Below, piece by piece: positions 1 through 8,415 of a DNA stretch of 64,000 nucleotides (position 1 is the stretch's first letter; each line of letters opens with the position of its first letter). The notes under the pieces were generated by a model that did no database searches, was not told the DNA's origin, and worked only from the letters and a program-made list of their open reading frames with translations. The stretch spans positions 608,418-672,417 of the forward strand of contig NZ_LMUO01000019.1 of NCBI RefSeq assembly GCF_009765905.1, written 5' to 3'. This DNA comes from Mucilaginibacter sp. L196 (GTDB taxonomy: Bacteria > Bacteroidota > Bacteroidia > Sphingobacteriales > Sphingobacteriaceae). Position numbers and translations under genes: made by a program.

Positions 1-733
1 ACCAGAAGATCTTGCCCCGATTTTAAAAGCGAATGGGTTTGATGGTTGCATCACTGTTCAATCCCATCAATCAGAACAGGAAAATGAATTTCAATTAGCT
101 AACGCTGATAGCCATAGTTTCATAAAAGGTGTAGTAGGGTGGGTTGATTTACAATCGCCACAAATTGAGGAACGTTTAGACTATTATCAGCAATTCGAAA
201 AGCTGAAAGGCTTCCGTCATATTTTGCAGGGAGAATCTCAGCGAGATTTTATGTTACGACCAGCGTTTTTAAATGGTATCAGCCTGCTGAAAAAATACGG
301 TTATACCTATGATATTTTGATTCTGCCTGATCAACTTAAATATACAGCAGAATTTGTGATTCAATTCCCCGATCAACGTTTTGTAATTGACCATATCGCG
401 AAGCCAAATATCAAACAACAAGAACTGAAAGATTGGGAAAAAGATATTAAAGCCATTGCTGCGTTTGAGAATGTCTATTGTAAGGTATCAGGTATGGTTA
501 CGGAGGCCGATTGGGAACACTGGCAACCTGCTGATTTTAATAATTACCTGGAGGTAGTTACCAATAGTTTTGGCACTAACCGATTGATGTATGGATCAGA
601 TTGGCCGGTTTGCAAGGTAGCTGCTGATTACGGGCAGGTGGTAAATATTGTTAAAGATTATTTTTCGGCTTTTGGCCAAACGGAACAACAAGCTTTTTTT
701 GGCGGAAACGCCACTGAGTTTTATAATATATAA
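1..733 (+). CDS. Amidohydrolase-family sugar lactonase, 5' end outside window
   Basis: This reading frame is open from base 2, so the gene begins upstream of the window; the first internal ATG (224) is not the start. The visible ~243 residues match the C-terminal part of amidohydrolase family 2 TIM-barrel enzymes. Conserved stretches are FVIDHIAKP (metal-ligand His) and the terminal YGSDWPVC motif with its catalytic Asp. Family members next to sugar dehydrogenases hydrolyse L-fucono- or L-rhamnono-lactone to the acid in the cytoplasm. The zinc dehydrogenase follows after 3 nt, so the two are probably co-transcribed. The exact substrate (fuconolactone, rhamnonolactone or galactonolactone) cannot be told from this fragment. 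Confidence 0.85.
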   Translation, partial: PEDLAPILKANGFDGCITVQSHQSEQENEFQLANADSHSFIKGVVGWVDLQSPQIEERLDYYQQFEKLKGFRHILQGESQRDFMLRPAFLNGISLLKKYGYTYDILILPDQLKYTAEFVIQFPDQRFVIDHIAKPNIKQQELKDWEKDIKAIAAFENVYCKVSGMVTEADWEHWQPADFNNYLEVVTNSFGTNRLMYGSDWPVCKVAADYGQVVNIVKDYFSAFGQTEQQAFFGGNATEFYNI

Positions 734-736
734 AAG

Positions 737-1756
737 ATGCAAACATTAATATGCGTTGAACCGGGAAAGTTCAGCTATGTGGAGAGAGAAAAACCGGTTT
801 TGAAACCAGATCATGCGATAATTAAGGTTAAAAGAATAGGCATTTGCGGTACTGATTTACACGCGTTTGAAGGTACACAACCATATTTTAACTATCCACG
901 TGTATTGGGGCACGAACTGTCGGGTGAATTAGTTGAATTTGATAACGCACCCGGTTTTTATATTAATGAGAAGGTGACTTTTATTCCGTATTTTAACTGC
1001 GGGCATTGTATCGCCTGTCGTATGGGTAATACTAATTGCTGTGTTAATATGCAAGTTTGCGGTGTGCATGTGGATGGTGGGATGACCGAGTATCTTATGG
1101 TTCCTTCGCATACGTTAATACATGGGGAACAGCTTGGTTTTGAAGAGCTGGCATTGGTTGAGCCATTGGCCATTGGCGCTCATGGGGTAAGACGTGCCGG
1201 TATTAAACCAGGTGAGTATGTGCTGGTAATTGGCGCTGGCCCTATTGGATTAGGGACTATGGAATTTGCCCGGATAGCAGGCGCTAAGGTAATAGCGCTA
1301 GATGTTAATGAAGAACGCCTTAACTTTTGCCGGGATGTAATTAAAGTAGACTATGCTGTTAACGCATTATCAGGTGATGTTCTGGAGCAGTTAAAGGAAA
1401 TTACTAATGGTGATATGCCCACAGTAGTTATTGATGCTACAGGTAATCTTAAAGCTATTAACAATGCTTTTCAATATCTGGCGCATGGCGGCCGCTATGT
1501 TTTAATCGGGCTGCAGAAAGGTGAGATCTGTTTTAGTCACCCTGAATTTCACAAACGGGAAGCAACGTTAATGAGCAGCAGAAACGCTACTGTTGTTGAT
1601 TTTGAGCAGGTAATTAACGCTATCAAAAAAGGGGTTATCAGTCCTTTAAATTATATTACTCACCGGGTAACATTTAACCAGGTTGAACATGATTTTGAAA
1701 GTTGGTTAAAGCCGGAAACCCAAGTAATAAAAGCAATGGTTTCGATGGATAAGTAG
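737..1756 (+). CDS. Zinc-dependent MDR sugar/polyol dehydrogenase
   Basis: A 339-residue medium-chain dehydrogenase of normal family length. Catalytic-zinc residues are visible as C37 in GICGTDLH and H59/E60 in VLGHE. The structural-zinc cysteines are C88, C91, C94 and C102, and a Rossmann GAGPIGLG motif lies near residue 165. It should oxidise a sugar, sugar acid or polyol with NAD(P)+ in the cytoplasm. Placement 3 nt after a sugar lactonase suggests a step in oxidative L-fucose or L-rhamnose breakdown (sugar dehydrogenase or deoxy-ketoacid dehydrogenase). The remaining pathway genes would lie upstream of the window. The fold is certain, the substrate is not. Confidence 0.85.
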   Translation: MQTLICVEPGKFSYVEREKPVLKPDHAIIKVKRIGICGTDLHAFEGTQPYFNYPRVLGHELSGELVEFDNAPGFYINEKVTFIPYFNCGHCIACRMGNTNCCVNMQVCGVHVDGGMTEYLMVPSHTLIHGEQLGFEELALVEPLAIGAHGVRRAGIKPGEYVLVIGAGPIGLGTMEFARIAGAKVIALDVNEERLNFCRDVIKVDYAVNALSGDVLEQLKEITNGDMPTVVIDATGNLKAINNAFQYLAHGGRYVLIGLQKGEICFSHPEFHKREATLMSSRNATVVDFEQVINAIKKGVISPLNYITHRVTFNQVEHDFESWLKPETQVIKAMVSMDK

Positions 1757-1840
1757 TTTTGCTAAAATTGGCGACGATTTAGCTAATAACCTATAATATT
1801 CACGGCCAAATTATGCAGTACTTGCGTGGGTATATAAACC

Positions 1841-1850
1841 TATGATAATT
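1841..1850 (+). promoter_or_regulatory. TATGATAATT element upstream of lutABC
   Basis: This element begins 33 nt upstream of the lutA start. The same nine-base core TATGATAAT occurs reversed at 13305-13313 and 19391-19399, in the spacers before the rha and acid-sugar operons. It may be an operator half or simply AT-rich promoter sequence. Confidence 0.3.
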
Positions 1851-1873
1851 TTTTTGTACTATTTAAGCATTAT

Positions 1874-2608
1874 ATGAAGGTAGGTCTGTTTATTCCTTGT
1901 TATGTCGATCAATTTTATCCCGGTGCGGCGATAGCATGCCTGCAATTGCTGGAAAAATTAGGGGTTGATGTTGTTTATCCCAAAAATCAAACCTGTTGCG
2001 GGCAACCCATGGCAAACTCAGGATTTGAGCATTTAACGGGTGGCTGCAATGATCTGTTCATCAAAAACTTTAGTGGTTTTGATTATGTAGTAGGCCCTTC
2101 TGGCAGTTGTGTGCTGCATTTAAAAGAGCATCTGCACAATCATGATAATCCTGAAATAGCGACCACACTCAGCAATAAGCTTTACGAGTTTACTTCCTTT
2201 TTAACGGATGTGTTAAAAGTTAAATCTCTACCCGCTCGTTTTCCGCATAAAGTTGGTGTACACCAAAGTTGTCACGGTCAGCGTGGATTGCACCTTTCGC
2301 AAATGACCGAGTTGGTAGCCCCTGAATTTTCAAAGCCGGGAAGCCTGCTAAATATGGTAAAGGATATTGAACTTGTACATTTAAACCGTAAAGACGAATG
2401 CTGCGGCTTTGGTGGTACTTTTTGCGTTGCAGAAGAGGCTGTATCATCCAAAATGGGAAAAGATAGGGTAGAGGATCATCTGCATAACGGCGCTGAGTAC
2501 ATTACCGGCGTTGATATGTCGTGTTTAATGCACATGGAAGGAATATTGCACAGGCAAGGTAGCAAAGTGAAAGTATTACACATAGCTGAAATTCTGAACG
2601 GTGAATAG
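1874..2608 (+). CDS. lutA: L-lactate oxidation Fe-S subunit (LutA/LldE-like)
   Basis: A 244-residue protein with two CCG domains of the heterodisulfide-reductase-related type. They are visible as CCGQP near residue 41 and CCGFGG near residue 177; these cysteines ligate an Fe-S cluster. LutA works with LutB and LutC to oxidise L-lactate to pyruvate on the cytoplasmic side of the membrane. It is the first gene of a lutABC-like operon, preceded by a 117-nt AT-rich spacer containing TATGATAATT at 1841. L-Lactate is the expected end product of the fucose/rhamnose routes encoded on both sides, which supports the assignment. Confidence 0.9.
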   Translation: MKVGLFIPCYVDQFYPGAAIACLQLLEKLGVDVVYPKNQTCCGQPMANSGFEHLTGGCNDLFIKNFSGFDYVVGPSGSCVLHLKEHLHNHDNPEIATTLSNKLYEFTSFLTDVLKVKSLPARFPHKVGVHQSCHGQRGLHLSQMTELVAPEFSKPGSLLNMVKDIELVHLNRKDECCGFGGTFCVAEEAVSSKMGKDRVEDHLHNGAEYITGVDMSCLMHMEGILHRQGSKVKVLHIAEILNGE

Positions 2609-2640
2609 GTAAGATCGAAATAACAATTAACGAAACGACA

Positions 2641-4020
2641 TTGAGCGAAATTCAAAATACAACCAATCATGCGGACTTAGCCGAAGTTTTTAATAACGAT
2701 GAAGCGCGTGTAGACTGGCATGATGAAACCCTGTGGTGGATAAGATCAAAGAGGGATGTCGCGGTAAATAAAATAAACAATTGGGAAGAGTTGCGCGAAA
2801 CGGCTTCGCAAATTAAACATAACGTCCTTTCAAACCTTAGCAATTATTTGCAACAGTTTGAAAGCAATGCCTTATCAAATGGCATAATTGTACATTGGGC
2901 AGCCGATGCTAAAGAACATAACCAAATAGTACTTTCTATATTAAGAAAGCATTCTATCGGCCAGATGGTAAAAAGCAAATCAATGCTTACCGAAGAATGC
3001 CATTTAAATGATTTTCTTGAAGAAAATGGGATCAATGTTATTGACTCTGATTTGGGGGAACGTATTGTTCAGTTGGCAAAAGAGATGCCCAGCCATATCG
3101 TGTTACCCTGTATCCACAAGAAAAAAGAAGAAATAGGCGAGCTGTTCCATCAGCACTTGGGTACACCCGCTGGTAATGCTGATCCGCAATTTTTAACTGA
3201 AACAGCAAGGCAGCATCTAAGAGATACTTTTTTAACCCGGAGAGCTGCTTTAACAGGCGTAAACTTCGCTATTGCCGAAACTGGCGAATTTGTGGTTTGC
3301 ACTAACGAAGGCAATGCAGATATGGGCGCACACCTTGCCGATGTACACATCGCCAGCATGGGTATAGAAAAGATCATCCCTGAAAGAAAGCATCTTGGCG
3401 TTTTTCTGCGCCTGCTTACACGCAGCGCAACCGGACAGCCGATAACAACTTATTCCAGCCACTTTAAAAGGCCGAATAAAGGCAAAGAGATGCACATTAT
3501 CATTGTTGATAATGGCCGCAGCATACAACTAGGTCGCGAAGCTTTCAGGAACTCCTTAAAATGTATTCGTTGCGGAGCTTGTATGAATACTTGCCCGGTT
3601 TATCGACGTAGTGGTGGGCATAGTTATCATAATGCCATATCGGGGCCGATAGGTTCAATCCTGGCACCAAACCTCGATATGGAAAAATATGCCGATCTGC
3701 CATTCGCATCAACTTTATGTGGTTCCTGCACAAATGTTTGCCCGGTAAAAATTGACATCCACCAACAATTGTATAAATGGCGGCAAGTGATTGTAAAGAA
3801 CGGTTACGTGCCTGCGGCTAAAACGGCATCTATGAAAATCATGGACTGGACTTTATCATCACCCACAGCATATCACACTGCTGGAAAAGCTGGTCGTATG
3901 GTTTTAAAATATGCGCCGTTTATGGTAAACAACAAATTAAACCCGTGGTATAAACACCGCGATATGCCCGAGCCTCCAAAAGAATCGTTCGGCGAATGGT
4001 ATAAAAAGAACAGAAAGTAA
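2641..4020 (+). CDS. lutB: L-lactate oxidation ferredoxin-type subunit (LutB/LldF-like)
   Basis: A 459-residue LutB-family protein. The N-terminal two thirds is a LUD domain. Near residue 307 there is a 4Fe-4S motif CIRCGACMNTCPV, and near residue 360 a second cluster of the form CGSCTNVCPV. The assigned start is TTG at 2641, because no in-frame ATG lies close to the conserved N-terminus; it falls 32 nt after the lutA stop. It should pass electrons from L-lactate to the quinone pool with LutA and LutC. The order lutA-lutB-lutC is the canonical one, so the operon call is strong. Confidence 0.9.
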   Translation: MSEIQNTTNHADLAEVFNNDEARVDWHDETLWWIRSKRDVAVNKINNWEELRETASQIKHNVLSNLSNYLQQFESNALSNGIIVHWAADAKEHNQIVLSILRKHSIGQMVKSKSMLTEECHLNDFLEENGINVIDSDLGERIVQLAKEMPSHIVLPCIHKKKEEIGELFHQHLGTPAGNADPQFLTETARQHLRDTFLTRRAALTGVNFAIAETGEFVVCTNEGNADMGAHLADVHIASMGIEKIIPERKHLGVFLRLLTRSATGQPITTYSSHFKRPNKGKEMHIIIVDNGRSIQLGREAFRNSLKCIRCGACMNTCPVYRRSGGHSYHNAISGPIGSILAPNLDMEKYADLPFASTLCGSCTNVCPVKIDIHQQLYKWRQVIVKNGYVPAAKTASMKIMDWTLSSPTAYHTAGKAGRMVLKYAPFMVNNKLNPWYKHRDMPEPPKESFGEWYKKNRK

Positions 4021-4032
4021 TTAATTAGAAGT

Positions 4033-4620
4033 ATGACTAGCAGAGAAAAGATATTATCAGCTGTTAAAACCAACCAACCGGAGCTGACAACTTTGCCGGA
4101 TGTTGATTTCTTGCTTCAGGAAGATGTTGATATATCCGAAAAGTTTATTGCGGCGTTAACCGCAATCGGCGGTCAGGTAATCGCGGTTGAAAATCATGCT
4201 GGTATTAAGGCTTTTATAGCGGAAAACTTCGAGCAGCCATCTCGCAAAATAACGACTGTTTCGCAGCTTGGAGATGTTGCAGAATATATAGGAGATAACA
4301 GCGCTAACCCACATTCACTGGAAAATGTTGACTACGCGATAATAGAAGCAGGTTTAGCTGTTGCTGAGAATGGCGCGATATGGGTTAGCGAAGACAAGAT
4401 ACGCATACGTGTTTTACCTTTTATCACCCAACATTTGGCAGTAATTGTAAGTCAAAAAGATATAGTACCGACTATGCACTACGCTTACAATAAAATAGGT
4501 TCAACTGATTATGGCTTTGCTACATTCATAGCGGGCCCATCTAAAACGGCTGATATTGAGCAGTCGCTGGTGCTTGGCGCTCATGGTTCCCGTAGTATGA
4601 CGATATTTTTAATGAGCTAA
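4033..4620 (+). CDS. lutC: LUD-domain lactate utilisation protein (LutC-like)
   Basis: A 195-residue LUD-domain protein, the third component of the LutABC L-lactate oxidation complex. Typical family features are the acidic-glycine stretch IIEAGLAVAENGAIW and the C-terminal IAGPSKTADIEQSLVLGAHG, which is nearly invariant in LutC. It starts 12 nt after lutB, so translation is probably coupled. It ends 8 nt before the convergent acetylesterase gene, and no clear terminator is visible in that gap. Confidence 0.9.
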   Translation: MTSREKILSAVKTNQPELTTLPDVDFLLQEDVDISEKFIAALTAIGGQVIAVENHAGIKAFIAENFEQPSRKITTVSQLGDVAEYIGDNSANPHSLENVDYAIIEAGLAVAENGAIWVSEDKIRIRVLPFITQHLAVIVSQKDIVPTMHYAYNKIGSTDYGFATFIAGPSKTADIEQSLVLGAHGSRSMTIFLMS

Positions 4621-4627
4621 CATCCCC

Positions 4628-6082
4628 CTATTGCACATTATAATCCCAATCATCAGTACGGAACGATGATACCGGTAATCCATCGGTACCAAACAAATCG
4701 CCAACAACAAAATCTTTAAAGGCATACCTTACAGCTACAGGTTCTTTTACCATATCGCTGCTAACGGTTACTGAGCCGCCGGTTATTTTTGCCTTTGCAG
4801 GATAAAAATGTTTATCAGCACCCGAGATTTCAAAAGTATTTATTTCCTTTAAAAAGGATGTAAGCCCATTAGCGGCATTTTTAAATTTAATGACAGCAGT
4901 GCTTCCTTTTAAAGTAAAGGAATCATAAGCGGGGCTCTGATAGCCAAATCCTTTGAAGTTATAGGTTTTTCCCAGCGCCAAATATGCTAAGCGTTCGCCA
5001 GCTTGTTGCTTGCGTGGTGGGTGAATGGTGGCTTGTTCACCTATATCCATTAATACAGCCATACCTGCATTAGGTATCTTGTCCTCGTCCAAACGCTGCA
5101 CATCCCGCAAAAATGCAGAGTTATATTTGCCTCCTTTGTTATAAGGCGGCAGCTGTGCATAATCATAAGGCGCTATCTGCGCGTAATAAAATGGAAAATC
5201 ACCCATTCCCCATTTGGTACGTAAGGTTTTCACAAACGTAACAAACAGCGAATCATACTGCGCCGGGTTATCATAGTTTGATTCACCCTGGTACCAGATA
5301 GTACCCTTAATGCCAAACCCTATGATGGGTTGCAGCATGGCATTGTAAAGTGTAGTCGGTGTGCGGCTTACTTCTTTAATAGAGTCGGTAGAGGTAGGGA
5401 TCTTTATCTCTGGAAATGCTTTTAATGTTTCCGGGTCCATCCAGGCTTGTATAGATGATCCGGCATAATTACAACTGATCAATCCGATTGGAACGTTTAA
5501 CATTTTGCTAAGTAATCTGCCAAAGTAATAACCTGTAGCGCTAAACTTTGCAACACTCTCGGGTGATGCAGCTAACCAATGGCTTTGTTTAATGTCCTGC
5601 TGCAAAGTTGTTTTTGATCCTCTTGGTACGGTGAACAAACGGATATTTGGATTGGTTGAATTTAATATCGCTTCGTTTGAATTTAATATCGGCTGACTTT
5701 TATAACCCTTCATTGGTATTTCCATATTGGATTGCCCCGTGCATACCCAAACCTCTCCAATTAATACATCGTTCAATATTAGCGGTTTTCCATCACTCAC
5801 TATTACCTTAAATGGGCCACCAGCAACAGGTGTAGCAATTTTTACCATAAATCTTCCCGCGGCATCAGTCACGGTATGATATATTTTCTTATCCCATGTG
5901 GTTGATACGGAAATATGGCTTCCGGCCTTGTCCCAACCCCAAACAGGTACATAAGCCTGCTGCTGTAAAACCATGTCGTCGGTAAATAAGTTGGCCAGTT
6001 TTATCTGGGCATTCGACTTATTACATAAAGTTATAAAACATAAAAACGCGCTAACAGATAGTACTAAATATCGAGACCTCAT
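4628..6082 (-). CDS. Secreted sialate-O-acetylesterase-like SGNH carbohydrate esterase
   Basis: A 484-residue protein with a signal peptide ending SNAQ (residues 1-25). An N-terminal beta domain begins LFTDDMVLQQ. The SGNH/SASA catalytic core carries the nucleophile Ser in TGQSNM (about residue 118) and the IWYQGESN block. In plant-polysaccharide loci this family removes acetyl groups from pectin or hemicellulose rather than from sialic acid, so the database name is probably misleading here. It stands alone on the minus strand, divergent from a DUF3826 gene, near lactate and rhamnose genes. A related esterase at 58349 lies inside the main locus. Confidence 0.85.
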   Translation of the reverse strand: MRSRYLVLSVSAFLCFITLCNKSNAQIKLANLFTDDMVLQQQAYVPVWGWDKAGSHISVSTTWDKKIYHTVTDAAGRFMVKIATPVAGGPFKVIVSDGKPLILNDVLIGEVWVCTGQSNMEIPMKGYKSQPILNSNEAILNSTNPNIRLFTVPRGSKTTLQQDIKQSHWLAASPESVAKFSATGYYFGRLLSKMLNVPIGLISCNYAGSSIQAWMDPETLKAFPEIKIPTSTDSIKEVSRTPTTLYNAMLQPIIGFGIKGTIWYQGESNYDNPAQYDSLFVTFVKTLRTKWGMGDFPFYYAQIAPYDYAQLPPYNKGGKYNSAFLRDVQRLDEDKIPNAGMAVLMDIGEQATIHPPRKQQAGERLAYLALGKTYNFKGFGYQSPAYDSFTLKGSTAVIKFKNAANGLTSFLKEINTFEISGADKHFYPAKAKITGGSVTVSSDMVKEPVAVRYAFKDFVVGDLFGTDGLPVSSFRTDDWDYNVQ

Positions 6083-6340
6083 TTGTTGTTTGATTGATAA
6101 TTTATATTGGTTTTTGGCAACTCTTATCGCGAATTATATCCTCAGAGAAGCTATAATTTGTTGCCTTGTTTCAAATATAAATTATCTTTTTTTGATTGTT
6201 GATGTAATGGTTTACAACAAGATAAGATTGTACATTCATTGGATAATGTATTTTAATTTAAGGTGGTAATTGTAAATAACTTTACGATAATAAACACGGG
6301 TAACCATTAACCAATAGCATATAACCTTTAAATTAAATTC
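6083..6340. promoter_or_regulatory. Divergent control region between esterase and DUF3826 genes
   Basis: AT-rich spacer of 258 nt between divergent genes. It contains CTTATCGCGA at 6123-6132, which recurs exactly at 19364-19373 upstream of the acid-sugar operon. On the minus strand a TATATTTG box (6172-6179) matches the Bacteroidota -7 consensus TAnnTTTG and could serve the esterase. No well-placed -33 TTG was found for it. No RNA gene is evident. Confidence 0.35.
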
Positions 6341-7033
6341 ATGAAAGCTAATTCCCTTTTTACAGGACTTATTGTACTCATGTTTTCCGTTAACTGTATG
6401 GCGCAAAACGTCGATGGGGGAAAACAGAAGTCAAAATCAGATCCTACTTCAAAAGCAACTCAATTTGTAGCGGCGCTTCATTTGGATGATACCGCGAAGG
6501 CGTTAAACGTAACCGATCTGATCAAGGCCCATCTTAGCACGGTGATGGACTGGCATAATGCGCATGATTACACTTTAGTACCTGAGGGCCTTAATCCAGC
6601 TACGGGCAAAGCCTTTAGTAAACTCGATCGTCAGTTTATTATCGATTCTACAATCCCTAAAACTGTTCACGAAACCTTGATGGCTGGCCTGCACCAATAT
6701 TTGACAGATGAACAGATAGAACTGATACTCGATAAATACACTATCGGGAAAGTAGCTTTTACTATGAACGGTTATAAAAGTATTGTACCGAACATAACCC
6801 CGGTAGAAGAAGCATTTGTATTAACCAACCTTAAACTGGCACGTGAGCAGGCTATTGATTATAAAAATATAGATGAGATTTCATTGGTTTTCAAGATCTA
6901 TAAAACCAAGATAGAAGAGTATTTTACAAATAACGGCAGAAACTGGAAAGCGATGTTTAAAGCGTATGCTGATCAGCAAATCGCGAAAAAAAATGCAGGT
7001 GATAAAACTCCAGCTACTACAGATAAAGAATAA
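6341..7033 (+). CDS. Exported DUF3826-family protein
   Basis: A 230-residue protein with a signal peptide ending CMAQ (residues 1-22). The rest is mostly helical and looks like DUF3826, a Bacteroidota family of unknown function that repeatedly occurs in pectin and rhamnose loci. It contains a central LTDEQIELILDKYTIGKV segment, then a helical part around NIDEISLVFKIYKTKIEEYF. The lysine-rich C-terminus after residue 210 is probably disordered. A second family member at 43341 stands at the head of the SusCD operon. It ends 1 nt before the convergent rhaB. No enzymatic motif is recognisable; a periplasmic helper role is a guess. Confidence 0.75.
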   Translation: MKANSLFTGLIVLMFSVNCMAQNVDGGKQKSKSDPTSKATQFVAALHLDDTAKALNVTDLIKAHLSTVMDWHNAHDYTLVPEGLNPATGKAFSKLDRQFIIDSTIPKTVHETLMAGLHQYLTDEQIELILDKYTIGKVAFTMNGYKSIVPNITPVEEAFVLTNLKLAREQAIDYKNIDEISLVFKIYKTKIEEYFTNNGRNWKAMFKAYADQQIAKKNAGDKTPATTDKE

Positions 7034-7034
7034 T

Positions 7035-8414
7035 TTATATGGCAGTATGCTGCGGCGTTGAATAGTATTTCAATTCGATGATATCCGCAGGTAATGTTTT
7101 ACTGTTCCAATTTCGGTGTATGGCTATGGCAGCTCCAACTGCTGTAGCCTGCGCCATTGATGCTGCAAATACTTCAAGTTCAGGAAATGCTTTGGCCAGT
7201 AGATTCATATAGATTGAATTTTTACTGAACCCGCCATCTACAAATATACGATTTACCTTAGTGCCTTTTAACGCAAGCTTGGTCGATTGATATTGCTGTT
7301 CCATAATATCAATAATTAGCTGGTGATAGGCTTCGGTATAATTTGCAAACGCACTAAGATCACGGTTAACGAACGCAGACTGATGTCTCGAGCTCTGAAT
7401 TTGGTTATCGCTATGATCCGTTAATTTATTGATCGTAATGGGGTCATATTCCACATGTTTCAATATGGATGTATTTACATTGAAATGTGAAGCGATACGC
7501 TTTACTTGTAATTCGTGTTCGTTACCGGCAAATAAGCGGGATGCTTTTACCGGTGATCCTTTGTATTGCATATAACAAAGGCAATCGTTAGCCAGCTCAT
7601 CATCGGTAATAGGCGAGTGATTAAACGGATTTAAGCTGATACACCAGGTGCCTGTACTAATCAATATGAATGGCTCGCTAAAATTAACCAGGTAGGGTAT
7701 AAGCGCGGCAGAACTATCATGCAAACCAACGCCTACCGGTATGCCATTGCCCAATTTATTTGCCGAAAATGTGCCGTTTGATGGTATAATGGGAGCGAAT
7801 TTTTCGGTAAGGCCTTCCGCAGAAACCCAATAATGGTAATCGTTTTTTTCAAAGTCCCATAAACCGGTATGGCAGCCGATACTGGTAATGTCAGTACAAG
7901 GTACGCCGGATAGCAGATAGCTTAAGTATTGCGGCAGGTGAAGGCTGTATTGTATTTGATTGAACAGTTGCGGGTTTTTATGTTTGATGCGATATAACTG
8001 CATTCCCGAGTTTAAGTTTCCCAATACTGGTGAGCAGGTTTCTCGTGCAAGTTTGGTTTCTCCGCCATAAGTTTTATAGAACTTTTCTTTCAGGTCCTCC
8101 GGAAACTCTTTGAGGTAATTGTATAAAGGTGCAACCGGCTTACCGGCTGCATTTATATGTACAAAACTTGCCCCATAGGTGGAGAAGTTGATCGCCTTTA
8201 CCTCAAACTCGGTTAATTTAAATACTTCGCGAAGTGAGTCAAATACCGATAATTCCAGGCTTTCCAAATTCTCACATGGATCGCCATCCTCATCAACTGT
8301 TTCAATAAAACGTGCTGATTTTTCATAAACAATATGGTAGTTCTCATCAAAAAGGAAAAGCTTTTTGTTAGTTTTACCCACATCAAATATGGCTATTACA
8401 GGTATGGCGCTCAT
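7035..8414 (-). CDS. rhaB: L-rhamnulokinase (FGGY family)
   Basis: A 459-residue FGGY-family sugar kinase, normal length for rhamnulokinase. The N-terminal phosphate-binding stretch FDVGKTNKK is visible, as are GVGLHDSSAALIPY mid-protein, STGTWC, and the C-terminal DGGFSKN of the ATPase fold. It phosphorylates L-rhamnulose to L-rhamnulose-1-phosphate in the cytoplasm. It is the last gene of a four-gene operon transcribed rhaT, aldolase/dehydrogenase, isomerase, kinase. Only one base separates it from the isomerase stop codon. This context distinguishes it from xylulokinase or fuculokinase. Confidence 0.9.
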   Translation of the reverse strand: MSAIPVIAIFDVGKTNKKLFLFDENYHIVYEKSARFIETVDEDGDPCENLESLELSVFDSLREVFKLTEFEVKAINFSTYGASFVHINAAGKPVAPLYNYLKEFPEDLKEKFYKTYGGETKLARETCSPVLGNLNSGMQLYRIKHKNPQLFNQIQYSLHLPQYLSYLLSGVPCTDITSIGCHTGLWDFEKNDYHYWVSAEGLTEKFAPIIPSNGTFSANKLGNGIPVGVGLHDSSAALIPYLVNFSEPFILISTGTWCISLNPFNHSPITDDELANDCLCYMQYKGSPVKASRLFAGNEHELQVKRIASHFNVNTSILKHVEYDPITINKLTDHSDNQIQSSRHQSAFVNRDLSAFANYTEAYHQLIIDIMEQQYQSTKLALKGTKVNRIFVDGGFSKNSIYMNLLAKAFPELEVFAASMAQATAVGAAIAIHRNWNSKTLPADIIELKYYSTPQHTAI

Positions 8415-8415
8415 T

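Noticed and set aside
4628..6082. Sialic-acid metabolism suggested by the sialate O-acetylesterase name
   Set aside because: No sialidase, sialate lyase or transporter gene was recognised; the DapA-family gene belongs to a sugar-acid operon. Pectin deacetylation is more likely.
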